Below are positions 28,084 through 36,718 of a stretch of DNA of 64,000 bases, one piece after another. Below the pieces are notes generated by a model, which did not search any database, was not told the origin of the DNA, and saw only the letters and a program-made list of their open reading frames with translations. Positions within the stretch are counted from its first letter, which is position 1. The number at the start of each line of letters is the position of its first letter. Source of the stretch: Flavobacteriaceae bacterium (lineage in GTDB: Bacteria; Bacteroidota; Bacteroidia; Flavobacteriales; Flavobacteriaceae); the NCBI GenBank assembly GCA_030726725.1, contig JANRDC010000031.1, forward strand, positions 1-64,000, written 5' to 3'. The position numbers and the translations under genes are program-made.

Positions 28084-30936
28084 TTACTTGCTCAAATACA
28101 TTTTTCGTCTCGCGTACAAATCGTAAAAAGCATCGTCTTTTAAGCTGTCGATAAACAAGATGCTTTCTCCGGTACTCTTCATTTCAGGACCCAAATTCTT
28201 ATTGACATTCGGGAACTTTTCGAAAGAGAACACAGGTTGTTTGATCGCATAACCCTCTAATTGTGGGTTGAACGTGAAATCTTTGACCTTTTTATCGCCG
28301 AGCATCACTTTAGTCGCATAGTTGACATAGGGCTCTTTATACGCCTTGGCGATAAAAGGCACCGTTCTGGAAGCGCGGGGATTGGCCTCAATGATATAAA
28401 CCAACTCGTCTTTAATCGCAAATTGAATATTGATCAATCCCACCGTGTTTAGGGCCAATGCGATTTTCTTGGTGTGGTCCTTGATCTGTTGCATCACCAG
28501 CTCTCCCAGATTAAATGGGGGAAGCGTTGCATTGGAATCACCGGAGTGAATCCCACAAGGCTCTATGTGCTCCATAATTCCGATGATGTAAACGTCTTCA
28601 CCGTCACAAATAGCATCTGCCTCTGCCTCAATGGCACCATCTAGGTAATGATCCAACAGCAATTTGTTGTTGGGGATTTTGCGCAATAAATCAACAACGT
28701 GTTCTTCGAGTTCTTGCTTGTTGATGACGATCTTCATGCCTTGACCACCCAGCACATATGAAGGACGCACCAAAAGGGGGAAATTGAGTTGATCGCTCAA
28801 CGCCAGTGCCTCGTCAGCAGTCTCCGCTACACCAAACTCAGGGAATGGGATGTTGTTTTCGCGCAATAGATTGGAGAAACTACCCCTATCCTCCGCCAAA
28901 TCGAGGGCTTTATAGCTGGTACCGATAATTTTAATCCCGTATTTATCCAACTTTTCTGCCAGCTTAAGTGCTGTTTGTCCACCGAGTTGGACAATGACAC
29001 CTACAGGATTTTCGTGTTTGATGATGTCGTAAATATGCTCCCAGAACACAGGCTCAAAATACAGTTTATCAGCTGTATCAAAGTCAGTAGATACAGTTTC
29101 GGGGTTGCAATTGATCATGATCGACTCGTAACCGCACTCAGCAGCCGCAAGCACCCCATGCACACAGCAATAATCGAATTCTATACCTTGACCGATACGG
29201 TTGGGTCCTGATCCGAGCACCACTACTTTTTTGCGGTCCGTCACTACGGAATCATTGGCCACGTATCTGGTGCCGTCTGCCCGCTCTACTTCAGACTCAA
29301 AAGTGGAATAGTAATAGGGGGTTTGGGCTTTAAACTCTGCCGCACAGGTATCCACCAATTTGTATACCCTTTTGATATTCATCGCTTCACGCAGCTGATA
29401 AACTTCGCTTTCCAGACAACCCAACATATGTGCGATCTGCCTGTCGGCAAATCCTTTTTGCTTGGCCTCCAACAACATATCTTTAGGCAGCGTGGTGAGC
29501 TTAAACTGGCTGATCTGTTTTTCCAATTGATACAACTCCTCATATTGGCGTAAAAACCACAAATCGATTTTGGTGATCTCATGGATTCTGGCCAAAGGAA
29601 TACCCATTTGAATGGCATCGTAAATAACAAAGACTCTGTCCCAACTAGCCACGGTCAGTTTCTGAATAATCTGCTCGTAATTGGTGTAACCTTTGCCGTC
29701 AGCGCCCAATCCATTTCTCTTGATTTCCAAAGACTGAGTAGCTTTATGTAGAGCCTCCTGGAAAGAACGACCGATACCCATGACTTCTCCCACAGATTTC
29801 ATCTGCAAGCCTAAACTGCGGTCAGAGCCCTCGAACTTATCAAAATTCCATCGCGGAATCTTGACGATTACATAGTCCAAAGTAGGTTCGAAGTAAGCTG
29901 ACGTTGACTTGGTGATCTGGTTAAACAATTCGTCAAGGTGATAACCGATGGCTAGCTTAGCTGCAATTTTTGCGATGGGGTATCCCGTAGCTTTAGAGGC
30001 CAATGCTGAAGATCTAGACACCCTTGGATTAATCTCAATAGCGATAATGTCTTCCTTTTCATCTGGACTGACAGCAAACTGTACGTTGCAACCACCCGCA
30101 AAATCACCAATACTGCGCATCATTTTGATCGCCATATCGCGCATGCGCTGAAAAGTTCTGTCAGAAAGGGTCATCGCTGGGGCTACAGTGATTGAATCCC
30201 CTGTATGTATCCCCATGGGATCCATATTCTCAATGGTACAGATAATGACCACGTTGTCATTTTTATCTCTGAGCAACTCCAATTCATACTCTTTCCAGCC
30301 CATCAAAGCCTTGTCAATCATCACCTCGTGAATAGGAGAAATCTCCAGTCCACGGCTGAGCAACTCGTCAAAATCCTCTGCTTTATAGACTACAGCCGCC
30401 CCTGCTCCACCCAAGGTAAACGAAGAACGAATCACCAGAGGAAAACCAAACTGTTGCGCGATCTCTTTGCCCTTAAGGAAGGAGGTAGCTGTAGCCTGGG
30501 GTGCCATCCCAATACCGATCTTAAGCATCAGTTTTCTAAACTTTTCTCGATCTTCTGTGATGTTAATTGCATCGATATCTACCCCGATAATTTCAACGTT
30601 AAAGTCAGACCAAATTCCTTTGTCATCTGCCTCAATACAAAGGTTAAGCGCTGTCTGCCCACCCATGGTTGGCAAAACGGCGTCGATCTCAGGATGCTTC
30701 TTTAAAATTTCAATGATAGAAGCCGTGTTCAACGGTTTCAAATAAATGTGATCCGCCATACTGGGATCCGTCATGATCGTCGCTGGATTGCTGTTGATCA
30801 AAATAGTCTTGATGCCATCCTCCCTCAGGGACCTCAATGCTTGAGATCCGGAGTAATCAAATTCACAGGCTTGTCCAATCACGATCGGACCTGATCCGAT
30901 CAACAGTACACACTTAATATCTTTTCTTAATGGCAT
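28084..30936 (-). CDS. carB: Carbamoyl-phosphate synthase large subunit, short form
   Basis: 950 aa, two ATP-grasp halves; lacks C-terminal allosteric MGS-like domain. Confidence 0.96.
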   Translation of the reverse strand: MPLRKDIKCVLLIGSGPIVIGQACEFDYSGSQALRSLREDGIKTILINSNPATIMTDPSMADHIYLKPLNTASIIEILKKHPEIDAVLPTMGGQTALNLCIEADDKGIWSDFNVEIIGVDIDAINITEDREKFRKLMLKIGIGMAPQATATSFLKGKEIAQQFGFPLVIRSSFTLGGAGAAVVYKAEDFDELLSRGLEISPIHEVMIDKALMGWKEYELELLRDKNDNVVIICTIENMDPMGIHTGDSITVAPAMTLSDRTFQRMRDMAIKMMRSIGDFAGGCNVQFAVSPDEKEDIIAIEINPRVSRSSALASKATGYPIAKIAAKLAIGYHLDELFNQITKSTSAYFEPTLDYVIVKIPRWNFDKFEGSDRSLGLQMKSVGEVMGIGRSFQEALHKATQSLEIKRNGLGADGKGYTNYEQIIQKLTVASWDRVFVIYDAIQMGIPLARIHEITKIDLWFLRQYEELYQLEKQISQFKLTTLPKDMLLEAKQKGFADRQIAHMLGCLESEVYQLREAMNIKRVYKLVDTCAAEFKAQTPYYYSTFESEVERADGTRYVANDSVVTDRKKVVVLGSGPNRIGQGIEFDYCCVHGVLAAAECGYESIMINCNPETVSTDFDTADKLYFEPVFWEHIYDIIKHENPVGVIVQLGGQTALKLAEKLDKYGIKIIGTSYKALDLAEDRGSFSNLLRENNIPFPEFGVAETADEALALSDQLNFPLLVRPSYVLGGQGMKIVINKQELEEHVVDLLRKIPNNKLLLDHYLDGAIEAEADAICDGEDVYIIGIMEHIEPCGIHSGDSNATLPPFNLGELVMQQIKDHTKKIALALNTVGLINIQFAIKDELVYIIEANPRASRTVPFIAKAYKEPYVNYATKVMLGDKKVKDFTFNPQLEGYAIKQPVFSFEKFPNVNKNLGPEMKSTGESILFIDSLKDDAFYDLYARRKMYLSK

Positions 30937-30963
30937 TTAACTCAGTTTTATTGGGGTAAGTTC

Positions 30964-30998
30964 AAAAAAAAAGGTGTTACTCAAAAAAGTAACACCTT
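30964..30998 (-). terminator. Terminator downstream of rpmH
   Basis: aaggtgttact-N6-agtaacacctt, 11-bp stem with minus-strand T tract. Confidence 0.8.
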
Positions 30999-31021
30999 AA
31001 TATATCAAATATAAACAATCA

Positions 31022-31180
31022 TTATTTCTTGTGTCTGCTTTCTGAAGAAACACTCAATTTCTTTCTTCCTTTAGCTCTTCTTCTAGCCAAAACTTTACGC
31101 CCGTTGGCAGAAGCCATACGCTCTCTAAATCCGTGCTTGTTTCTTCTTTTTCTTTTTGAAGGCTGATATGTTCTTTTCAT
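31022..31180 (-). CDS. rpmH: 50S ribosomal protein L34 (not in ORF track)
   Basis: Minus-strand translation [52 protein letters not shown] (52 aa). Confidence 0.97.
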   Translation of the reverse strand: MKRTYQPSKRKRRNKHGFRERMASANGRKVLARRRAKGRKKLSVSSESRHKK

Positions 31181-31246
31181 CGAGCTAAATTTTATGCTGA
31201 TTTGTTGTAAATAAGCCTAAGGCACTGCCGGCACAAAAGCTGGGCG

Positions 31247-31254
31247 CAAATATA
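31247..31254 (-). promoter_or_regulatory. -7 element TATATTTG upstream of rpmH
   Basis: caaatata on +; 66 nt upstream of the rpmH ATG. Confidence 0.5.
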
Positions 31255-31360
31255 CAAAGAGTTTTCGCTTAGGCAAGTCAATTTTAAAAAAATATTTACG
31301 ATGATTTTTCTTACTTTTGTAGTCCTTTTAAACGGCCTATAAGTCAAATTTAACGCCTAT

Positions 31361-31876
31361 ATGTTCCACAAAAACATCAAACTTGCCCTTACCCTACTGA
31401 TCAATGCTTACGCTGTATACCAGTTTGTGGAAGGCGAAATTGGAAATGGAATCTTTTTGATCCTCTTTTCTCTAATCTTTGTCTTTTTGTACTTCAGAAA
31501 TGAATTCATTTTGTTGGCATTTTTGAGTATGCGCAAGCAAGATCTTGCAGGAACACAGAAATGGTTGGACAAAATAAAGAACCCGTCCGCTTCACTGATC
31601 AAGAAACAAGAAGGATACTACAACTATCTTTTGGGGATTATAAATTCCCAAACCAATTTATCTGTCGCTGAAAAACATTTTAAAAAGGCTTTGCAATTTG
31701 GGCTCACTATGTCCTACGATATCGCCATGGCTAAACTGAGCCTTGCGGGAATCGCTATGCAAAAAAGACGCAAAGTAGAAGCGACCAAATTGCTGCAGGA
31801 AGCCAAGAAACTGGACAAACAACAAATGTTGACGGACCAGATCAAAATGATGCAACAACAACTCAAGAAAATCTAA
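31361..31876 (+). CDS. DUF2892-like/TPR-containing membrane protein
   Basis: 171 aa; two N-terminal TM segments followed by TPR-like helices; promoter-like TACTTTTG at 31312-31319. Confidence 0.65.
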   Translation: MFHKNIKLALTLLINAYAVYQFVEGEIGNGIFLILFSLIFVFLYFRNEFILLAFLSMRKQDLAGTQKWLDKIKNPSASLIKKQEGYYNYLLGIINSQTNLSVAEKHFKKALQFGLTMSYDIAMAKLSLAGIAMQKRRKVEATKLLQEAKKLDKQQMLTDQIKMMQQQLKKI

Positions 31877-31880
31877 CACC

Positions 31881-32177
31881 GTGCTCGAAGAACGCCCCAT
31901 ACTGGACAATGAATTTCTCAGACAGTTTGAGTGTTCTTTTCAAGAGCAAATGGTAGTCGTTGAATACGCCCTCCAAGAAAAGAAGATATTTTTGACCAAA
32001 TTGATTCTACCTGCTCAAGCGCCAGGAGAGGAATGGGTAACCGCCCTGATTTCTGATTTGCTTGAAGTGCTTGAGGAAAGGCGATTGCGGGTTGTTCCCA
32101 CGTGTAGTGAATTGAAAATGTTGTTTAAAAAGCACAAATCATTTCAACGCATGCTTCCTGTAGGTATTCGACTCTAG
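31881..32177 (+). CDS. Small divergent GNAT (YidJ-like) N-acetyltransferase-related protein
   Basis: 98 aa, GTG start; pattern QFECSFQEQMVVVEYAL...IFLTKLILP...ALISDLLEVLEERRLRVVPTCSELKMLFKKHKSF resembles ~95-aa GNAT proteins. Confidence 0.5.
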   Translation: MLEERPILDNEFLRQFECSFQEQMVVVEYALQEKKIFLTKLILPAQAPGEEWVTALISDLLEVLEERRLRVVPTCSELKMLFKKHKSFQRMLPVGIRL

Positions 32178-32180
32178 AAC

Positions 32181-33542
32181 TTACACCAACTGGGCCAAGG
32201 CTAAGCCGTCTTCATCCAACTGAGTCAACTCCATGATTTTCAAAGTATTCACCCATTCAGCATTCCAAGGATGCTTTACCTTGATGTAGTTCTCGGTGAA
32301 CCCAAACATCCACCCATTTTTGTTTTCATCTTCAAAAAGAACGGTGCGTACGGACCCTAAGTGTTTTTGATAGAAGGCATGTCTCAACTTAACGGACAAT
32401 CCCCTGAGCATTTTACTTCTCTTTCTGCGCACATGCACGGGAACCACCTCAGGCATAGTAGCTGCCTCAGTATTCTCCCGCTCAGAGTAGGTAAAAACAT
32501 GAAGGTACGAGACATCTAAGTCAGCTAAATACTGATAAGTTTCTAAAAAATCTTCATCTGACTCTCCAGGGAACCCAACAATGACATCGACACCGATACA
32601 AGCATCGGGCATCACCTGTCGTATGCGAGCTACACGCTCGGTGTACAACCCAGTAAGGTATCTGCGTTTCATGTTTTTGAGCAGTCTATCGCTACCGCTT
32701 TGTAGGGGTATATGGAAATGAGGCACAAAACATTGGGCATCAGCTACAAAATCAATGACCTCATTGCGCAGCAAATTGGGTTCTATAGAACTGATTCTAA
32801 CGCGAGCGATACCTGGGACTTTGTCCAAGGCTTGCACCAGATCATAAAATGTGTGGCTGTGTTTCTTTTGACCAAATTCACCTTTCCCGTAGTCGCCAAT
32901 GTTGACCCCCGTAAGCACGATCTCTTTGACTCCTTGTGCAGAAATTTTTCTGGCGTTTTCCAATACATTTTCCAAAGCATCACTGCGAGATATGCCCCGC
33001 GCCAATGGGATAGTGCAATAGGTACACTTGTAGTCACATCCGTCTTGAACTTTCAAAAAAGCCCGCGTTCTGTCCCCCAAAGCGTAGCTGCCCACGTAAA
33101 AATCGGTTTCTTCGATACTGCAGGAATGCACTTCTCCAAAGTCATTTTTGGTCAAATCATTCAGGTATGCCGTCAAATTGAATTTTTCCTTGGCCCCCAA
33201 TACCAAATCCACCCCATGAACTGCGGCCAACTCCTCTGGCTTTAACTGTGCGTAGCATCCTACAGCAGCGATAAATGCTCTGGGGTTCAAACGCAAACAA
33301 TCCTTGACCAGCCCCTTAAACTTCTTGTCAGCTTGTTCAGTTACCGAACAAGTATTGATGACGTAAACGTCGGCGGTTTGATCAAAATCAACAGACTGAA
33401 AATGGGCTGCCTCGAGACCTCGCTTTATGGTGGCCGTTTCTGAGAAATTTAACTTGCACCCCAAGGTGTGGAAAGCCACTTTCTTTGGTGCATTAGCCAC
33501 TTCAGGCATGAGTGCCTCCCAAGGATCTAGACTCGTGCTCAT
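32181..33542 (-). CDS. mtaB: tRNA (N6-L-threonylcarbamoyladenosine(37)-C2)-methylthiotransferase
   Basis: TLGCKLNFSET, INTCSVTEQADKK, radical SAM CDYKCTYCTIP, GVDVIVGFPGE. Confidence 0.92.
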   Translation of the reverse strand: MSTSLDPWEALMPEVANAPKKVAFHTLGCKLNFSETATIKRGLEAAHFQSVDFDQTADVYVINTCSVTEQADKKFKGLVKDCLRLNPRAFIAAVGCYAQLKPEELAAVHGVDLVLGAKEKFNLTAYLNDLTKNDFGEVHSCSIEETDFYVGSYALGDRTRAFLKVQDGCDYKCTYCTIPLARGISRSDALENVLENARKISAQGVKEIVLTGVNIGDYGKGEFGQKKHSHTFYDLVQALDKVPGIARVRISSIEPNLLRNEVIDFVADAQCFVPHFHIPLQSGSDRLLKNMKRRYLTGLYTERVARIRQVMPDACIGVDVIVGFPGESDEDFLETYQYLADLDVSYLHVFTYSERENTEAATMPEVVPVHVRRKRSKMLRGLSVKLRHAFYQKHLGSVRTVLFEDENKNGWMFGFTENYIKVKHPWNAEWVNTLKIMELTQLDEDGLALAQLV

Positions 33543-34708
33543 TTGCGATAAACTTGTGTTGCTTCAAATACTGACTTAAGCACAGCCCACTCTTGGTCAC
33601 TGGGTTGTATCCCTCTGCGCGCATAAACCACTGTGGTCGTTTCCACAAACTTATCCCAACTAAAGGTGGTGCTGCTCGTTACGCCACCCCAAGAAAAACT
33701 AGGGACGAAATTCTTGACAAAACCACCGCCAAAAATAACAGCGCCAACCCCGACTAGGGTACCGGTATTAAACATGGTATTGATGGCAGACTTGGCGTGA
33801 TCGCCCATCATCAATCCGCAAAATTGTAAACCAGTCTGTGCAAATCGCTCTGTGGCATAGTCCCAAAGCTTGACCGGGGCATAGTTGTTCTTTAGATTGG
33901 ACGTATTGGTGTCCGCTCCTAAATTACACCAAGCGCCAAGCACAGAATTACCCAAGAAACCATCGTGGGCTTTATTGGAATAGCCCCACAAAATTGAGTT
34001 GGACACCTCGCCTCCAACCTTGCAGTGGGGGCCAATAGTGGTGGCTCCATAAATCTTGGCGCCCATTTTTAAAGTGGAATGTGCTCCCAAACTAAACGGG
34101 CCTCGTATTAAACTACCCTCCATGACCTCGCTGTCAGCGCCGATATAAATCGGTCCTGTGGAAGCGTTTAACACGCTGGCGTTGATCTGAGCTCCTGGCT
34201 CGATAAATATTTCGTTTCCGATATACTGATTACCTGGAGGTAGTGGTGCAGACGCACGTCCATGGGTCAATAATTGGTAATCCGCTCTAAGGGCCGCATC
34301 GTTCTGCAAAAACAGATCCCATGGGCGTTCAATGCGCCCTATTGAGGGCGTGAAATGAATATGCTTGTGTGCAGATAATTCCTCAGGCGATTGTGGTCTT
34401 AGTGCTCTGTACCCGATGATACCTCGGTCATCTGATAAGACCTCCCCAACACTGAGGGCAGACAAAGCCTCAACCAACGCAACATGAGGCAATACCCCGG
34501 CCTGTACATAAACACCATCCCCCAGGGTAGGCTGAGGATATAGTCCTTGAAGCACCTGGGTGGTCAACACTTCAGGAGCAGCTCCAGTGTGGTAAGCCCA
34601 CTTCTCGCGAATACACAAAATCCCCACCCTGAGGTCGCTTACTGCGCGGGTCCAGGTAAAAGGCTTGAGGGTTTCATGCAAAGGCCCATCGATGAGTATG
34701 TACTTCAT
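33539..34708 (-). CDS. GlmU-family protein (sugar nucleotidyltransferase/hexapeptide acyltransferase-like)
   Basis: 389 aa; left-handed beta-helix repeats (IEPGAQINASVLNASTGPIYIGADSEVMEGSLIRGPFSLGAHSTLKMGAKI); 4-nt overlap with mtaB. Confidence 0.82.
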   Translation of the reverse strand: MKYILIDGPLHETLKPFTWTRAVSDLRVGILCIREKWAYHTGAAPEVLTTQVLQGLYPQPTLGDGVYVQAGVLPHVALVEALSALSVGEVLSDDRGIIGYRALRPQSPEELSAHKHIHFTPSIGRIERPWDLFLQNDAALRADYQLLTHGRASAPLPPGNQYIGNEIFIEPGAQINASVLNASTGPIYIGADSEVMEGSLIRGPFSLGAHSTLKMGAKIYGATTIGPHCKVGGEVSNSILWGYSNKAHDGFLGNSVLGAWCNLGADTNTSNLKNNYAPVKLWDYATERFAQTGLQFCGLMMGDHAKSAINTMFNTGTLVGVGAVIFGGGFVKNFVPSFSWGGVTSSTTFSWDKFVETTTVVYARRGIQPSDQEWAVLKSVFEATQVYRK

Positions 34709-34748
34709 ATCGCTCAGATTTTCACAACGCTAATATAGAGAATAAAAA

Positions 34749-34778
34749 AATCGCGTTCCACCATGGCGGAACGCGATT
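34749..34778 (-). terminator. Terminator downstream of rpmE2
   Basis: aatcgcgttcc-N8-ggaacgcgatt 11-bp stem with minus-strand T tract. Confidence 0.8.
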
Positions 34779-34799
34779 AAGGGTTAAGCCCAGAAGTGA

Positions 34800-35051
34800 T
34801 TACTTTTGGAACTTAGCGTATTTGTTTTTGAACTTATCGATTCGTCCTGCAGTATCCACCAATTTGGTTTTTCCTGTGTAGAAAGGGTGAGAAGTTCTGG
34901 AGATCTCTAATTTGATCAAAGGGTAGCTCACACCATCCACCTCAAGGGTTTCTTTAGCTTCAGCAGCCGATTTGGTGATAAAAACATCCTCATTAGACAT
35001 GTCTTTAAAAGCAACCAAACGGTAATTTTCTGGGTGAATTCCTTTTCTCAT
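34800..35051 (-). CDS. rpmE2: 50S ribosomal protein L31 type B
   Basis: 83 aa; [28 protein letters not shown]...[21 protein letters not shown]; no zinc cysteines. Confidence 0.95.
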   Translation of the reverse strand: MRKGIHPENYRLVAFKDMSNEDVFITKSAAEAKETLEVDGVSYPLIKLEISRTSHPFYTGKTKLVDTAGRIDKFKNKYAKFQK

Positions 35052-35196
35052 GATATTGTTGACTTAAATTATGTTCAAATTTTGAGTGGCAAAAATAATC
35101 ATTTTTATGAAACCAACAATGCGCTTAAGAAAAAATAAGCAATAATGTGTATGGGCCATCTCGCCGAGGAAACATCGGGTTTATCGCAAGATATCC

Positions 35197-35204
35197 TATA
35201 TTTG
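35197..35204 (+). promoter_or_regulatory. -7 element TATATTTG upstream of DUF4199 gene
   Basis: TAnnTTTG 26 nt before ATG. Confidence 0.55.
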
Positions 35205-35230
35205 CCTCATTAACTTGAAAAACCTGTATT

Positions 35231-35746
35231 ATGGAACAACAAAAACCAACCACTGGTAAATTTTCCCTTCAGTTTGGCGTATTGGCTGGATTGGCCGGAA
35301 CAGCATTCAGCATTATGCTTTACACCATGGGTATGGCCTACGAGCAATCACCTGCCCAAAGCGCCATCAGCATTGCTATTCTTTTCGGTGTTATTTTTTA
35401 TGGCATCTATACTTTTAAAGGTCAAAACGAAGGATACTTAACCCTTAAAGAAGCCTTGAAAATCGGTTCAGGTGCAGGCTTAGTGGCCGCTTTGGTCAGC
35501 GTTGTATATCTTTTGATACTCACCAATGTGATTGATCCTACCTTTTGGGATAAAGCTTTTGAAATCGGACGCGAACAAATGATCGAACAAAATCCGAGCA
35601 TGAGTGACGAACAACTCGACCAAATTGTCGCTATGCAAAAAAACTTTGCCTGGGTCACTTACCCTACCCTATTGGTGATGAATACCATTATGGGATTGAT
35701 TATTGGGTTGGTATCCGGTTTGATCCTCAAGAAAAACAGAGACTAG
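35231..35746 (+). CDS. DUF4199 domain-containing membrane protein
   Basis: 171 aa, four TM segments; family-typical next to GT2. Confidence 0.8.
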   Translation: MEQQKPTTGKFSLQFGVLAGLAGTAFSIMLYTMGMAYEQSPAQSAISIAILFGVIFYGIYTFKGQNEGYLTLKEALKIGSGAGLVAALVSVVYLLILTNVIDPTFWDKAFEIGREQMIEQNPSMSDEQLDQIVAMQKNFAWVTYPTLLVMNTIMGLIIGLVSGLILKKNRD

Positions 35747-35764
35747 ACTCTAGCGTCTCCCTGG

Positions 35765-36718
35765 ATGGAACTTTCCGTAGTTATTCCGCTCTTCAACGAA
35801 GAAGAATCGCTTCCCGAATTGGTTGCGTGGATCGACCGTGCATTGGCCTTGTGGGCGGGAAACTACGAAGTCATCTTAATCGACGATGGCAGCAGTGATG
35901 GGTCTTGGTCGGTGATTGAAGTGCTGATACAGCAATACCCCCAGTTAAAAGCTATTCGTTTTTCAAAAAACTACGGCAAATCACAAGCGCTTCACGCGGG
36001 TTTTGCCCGCGCCCAAGGAAAGGTAGTGGTGACTATGGACGCTGACCTGCAAGACAGTCCCGAAGAAATTCCAGGATTGTATCAAAAAATAACCGAGGAA
36101 GGTTACGATTTGGTTTCGGGCTGGAAACGCAAGCGATTTGATTCGTTTTGGGGCAAGAACTTACCTTCGAAATTATTTAACTGGGCAGCGCGCAAGACTT
36201 CTGGAATTAAACTCAACGACTTTAATTGCGGACTAAAAGCATACCGATTAGAAGCGGTTAAGGCTATTGAAGTGTCTGGCGAAATGCACCGTTATCTCCC
36301 TGTATTGGTAAAAAATGCAGGTTTTTCACGCATCGCGGAACAGGTTGTGCAACACCAGTCCCGCAGATACGGCACCACTAAATTTGGTGCAAGTCGTTTT
36401 ATCAATGGGTTTCTAGACCTGTTGACTATTTGGTTTTTATCAACTTTTGGCAAACGCCCCATGCACTTGTTTGGCGCTGTGGGCGTTTTGCTCTTTATTT
36501 TGGGTTTTGTCTTTTCACTGTATTTAGGAATTGACAAAATCTGGTTTAATCCTCAGGGTAGATTGATCACCCAAAGACCCGAGTTTTTTATTGCATTGGC
36601 CTGTATGGTTTTGGGTACCCAATTCTTTTTAGCTGGATTTTTGGGTGAAATCATCATCAGACAGCGCAAAACACAAGTACACTATCGCATTCAAGCGACT
36701 ATTCCCTCCCAATCATGA
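35765..36718 (+). CDS. Family 2 glycosyltransferase (polyprenyl-phosphate glycosyltransferase/GtrB-like)
   Basis: LSVVIPLFNEEESLPEL, DDGSSDGS, TMDADLQDSPEEIP; two C-terminal TMs. Confidence 0.93.
   Translation: MELSVVIPLFNEEESLPELVAWIDRALALWAGNYEVILIDDGSSDGSWSVIEVLIQQYPQLKAIRFSKNYGKSQALHAGFARAQGKVVVTMDADLQDSPEEIPGLYQKITEEGYDLVSGWKRKRFDSFWGKNLPSKLFNWAARKTSGIKLNDFNCGLKAYRLEAVKAIEVSGEMHRYLPVLVKNAGFSRIAEQVVQHQSRRYGTTKFGASRFINGFLDLLTIWFLSTFGKRPMHLFGAVGVLLFILGFVFSLYLGIDKIWFNPQGRLITQRPEFFIALACMVLGTQFFLAGFLGEIIIRQRKTQVHYRIQATIPSQS

Noticed and set aside
30205-30705. 166-aa plus-strand ORF opposite carB
   Set aside because: Antisense shadow ORF; carB is well supported on the minus strand
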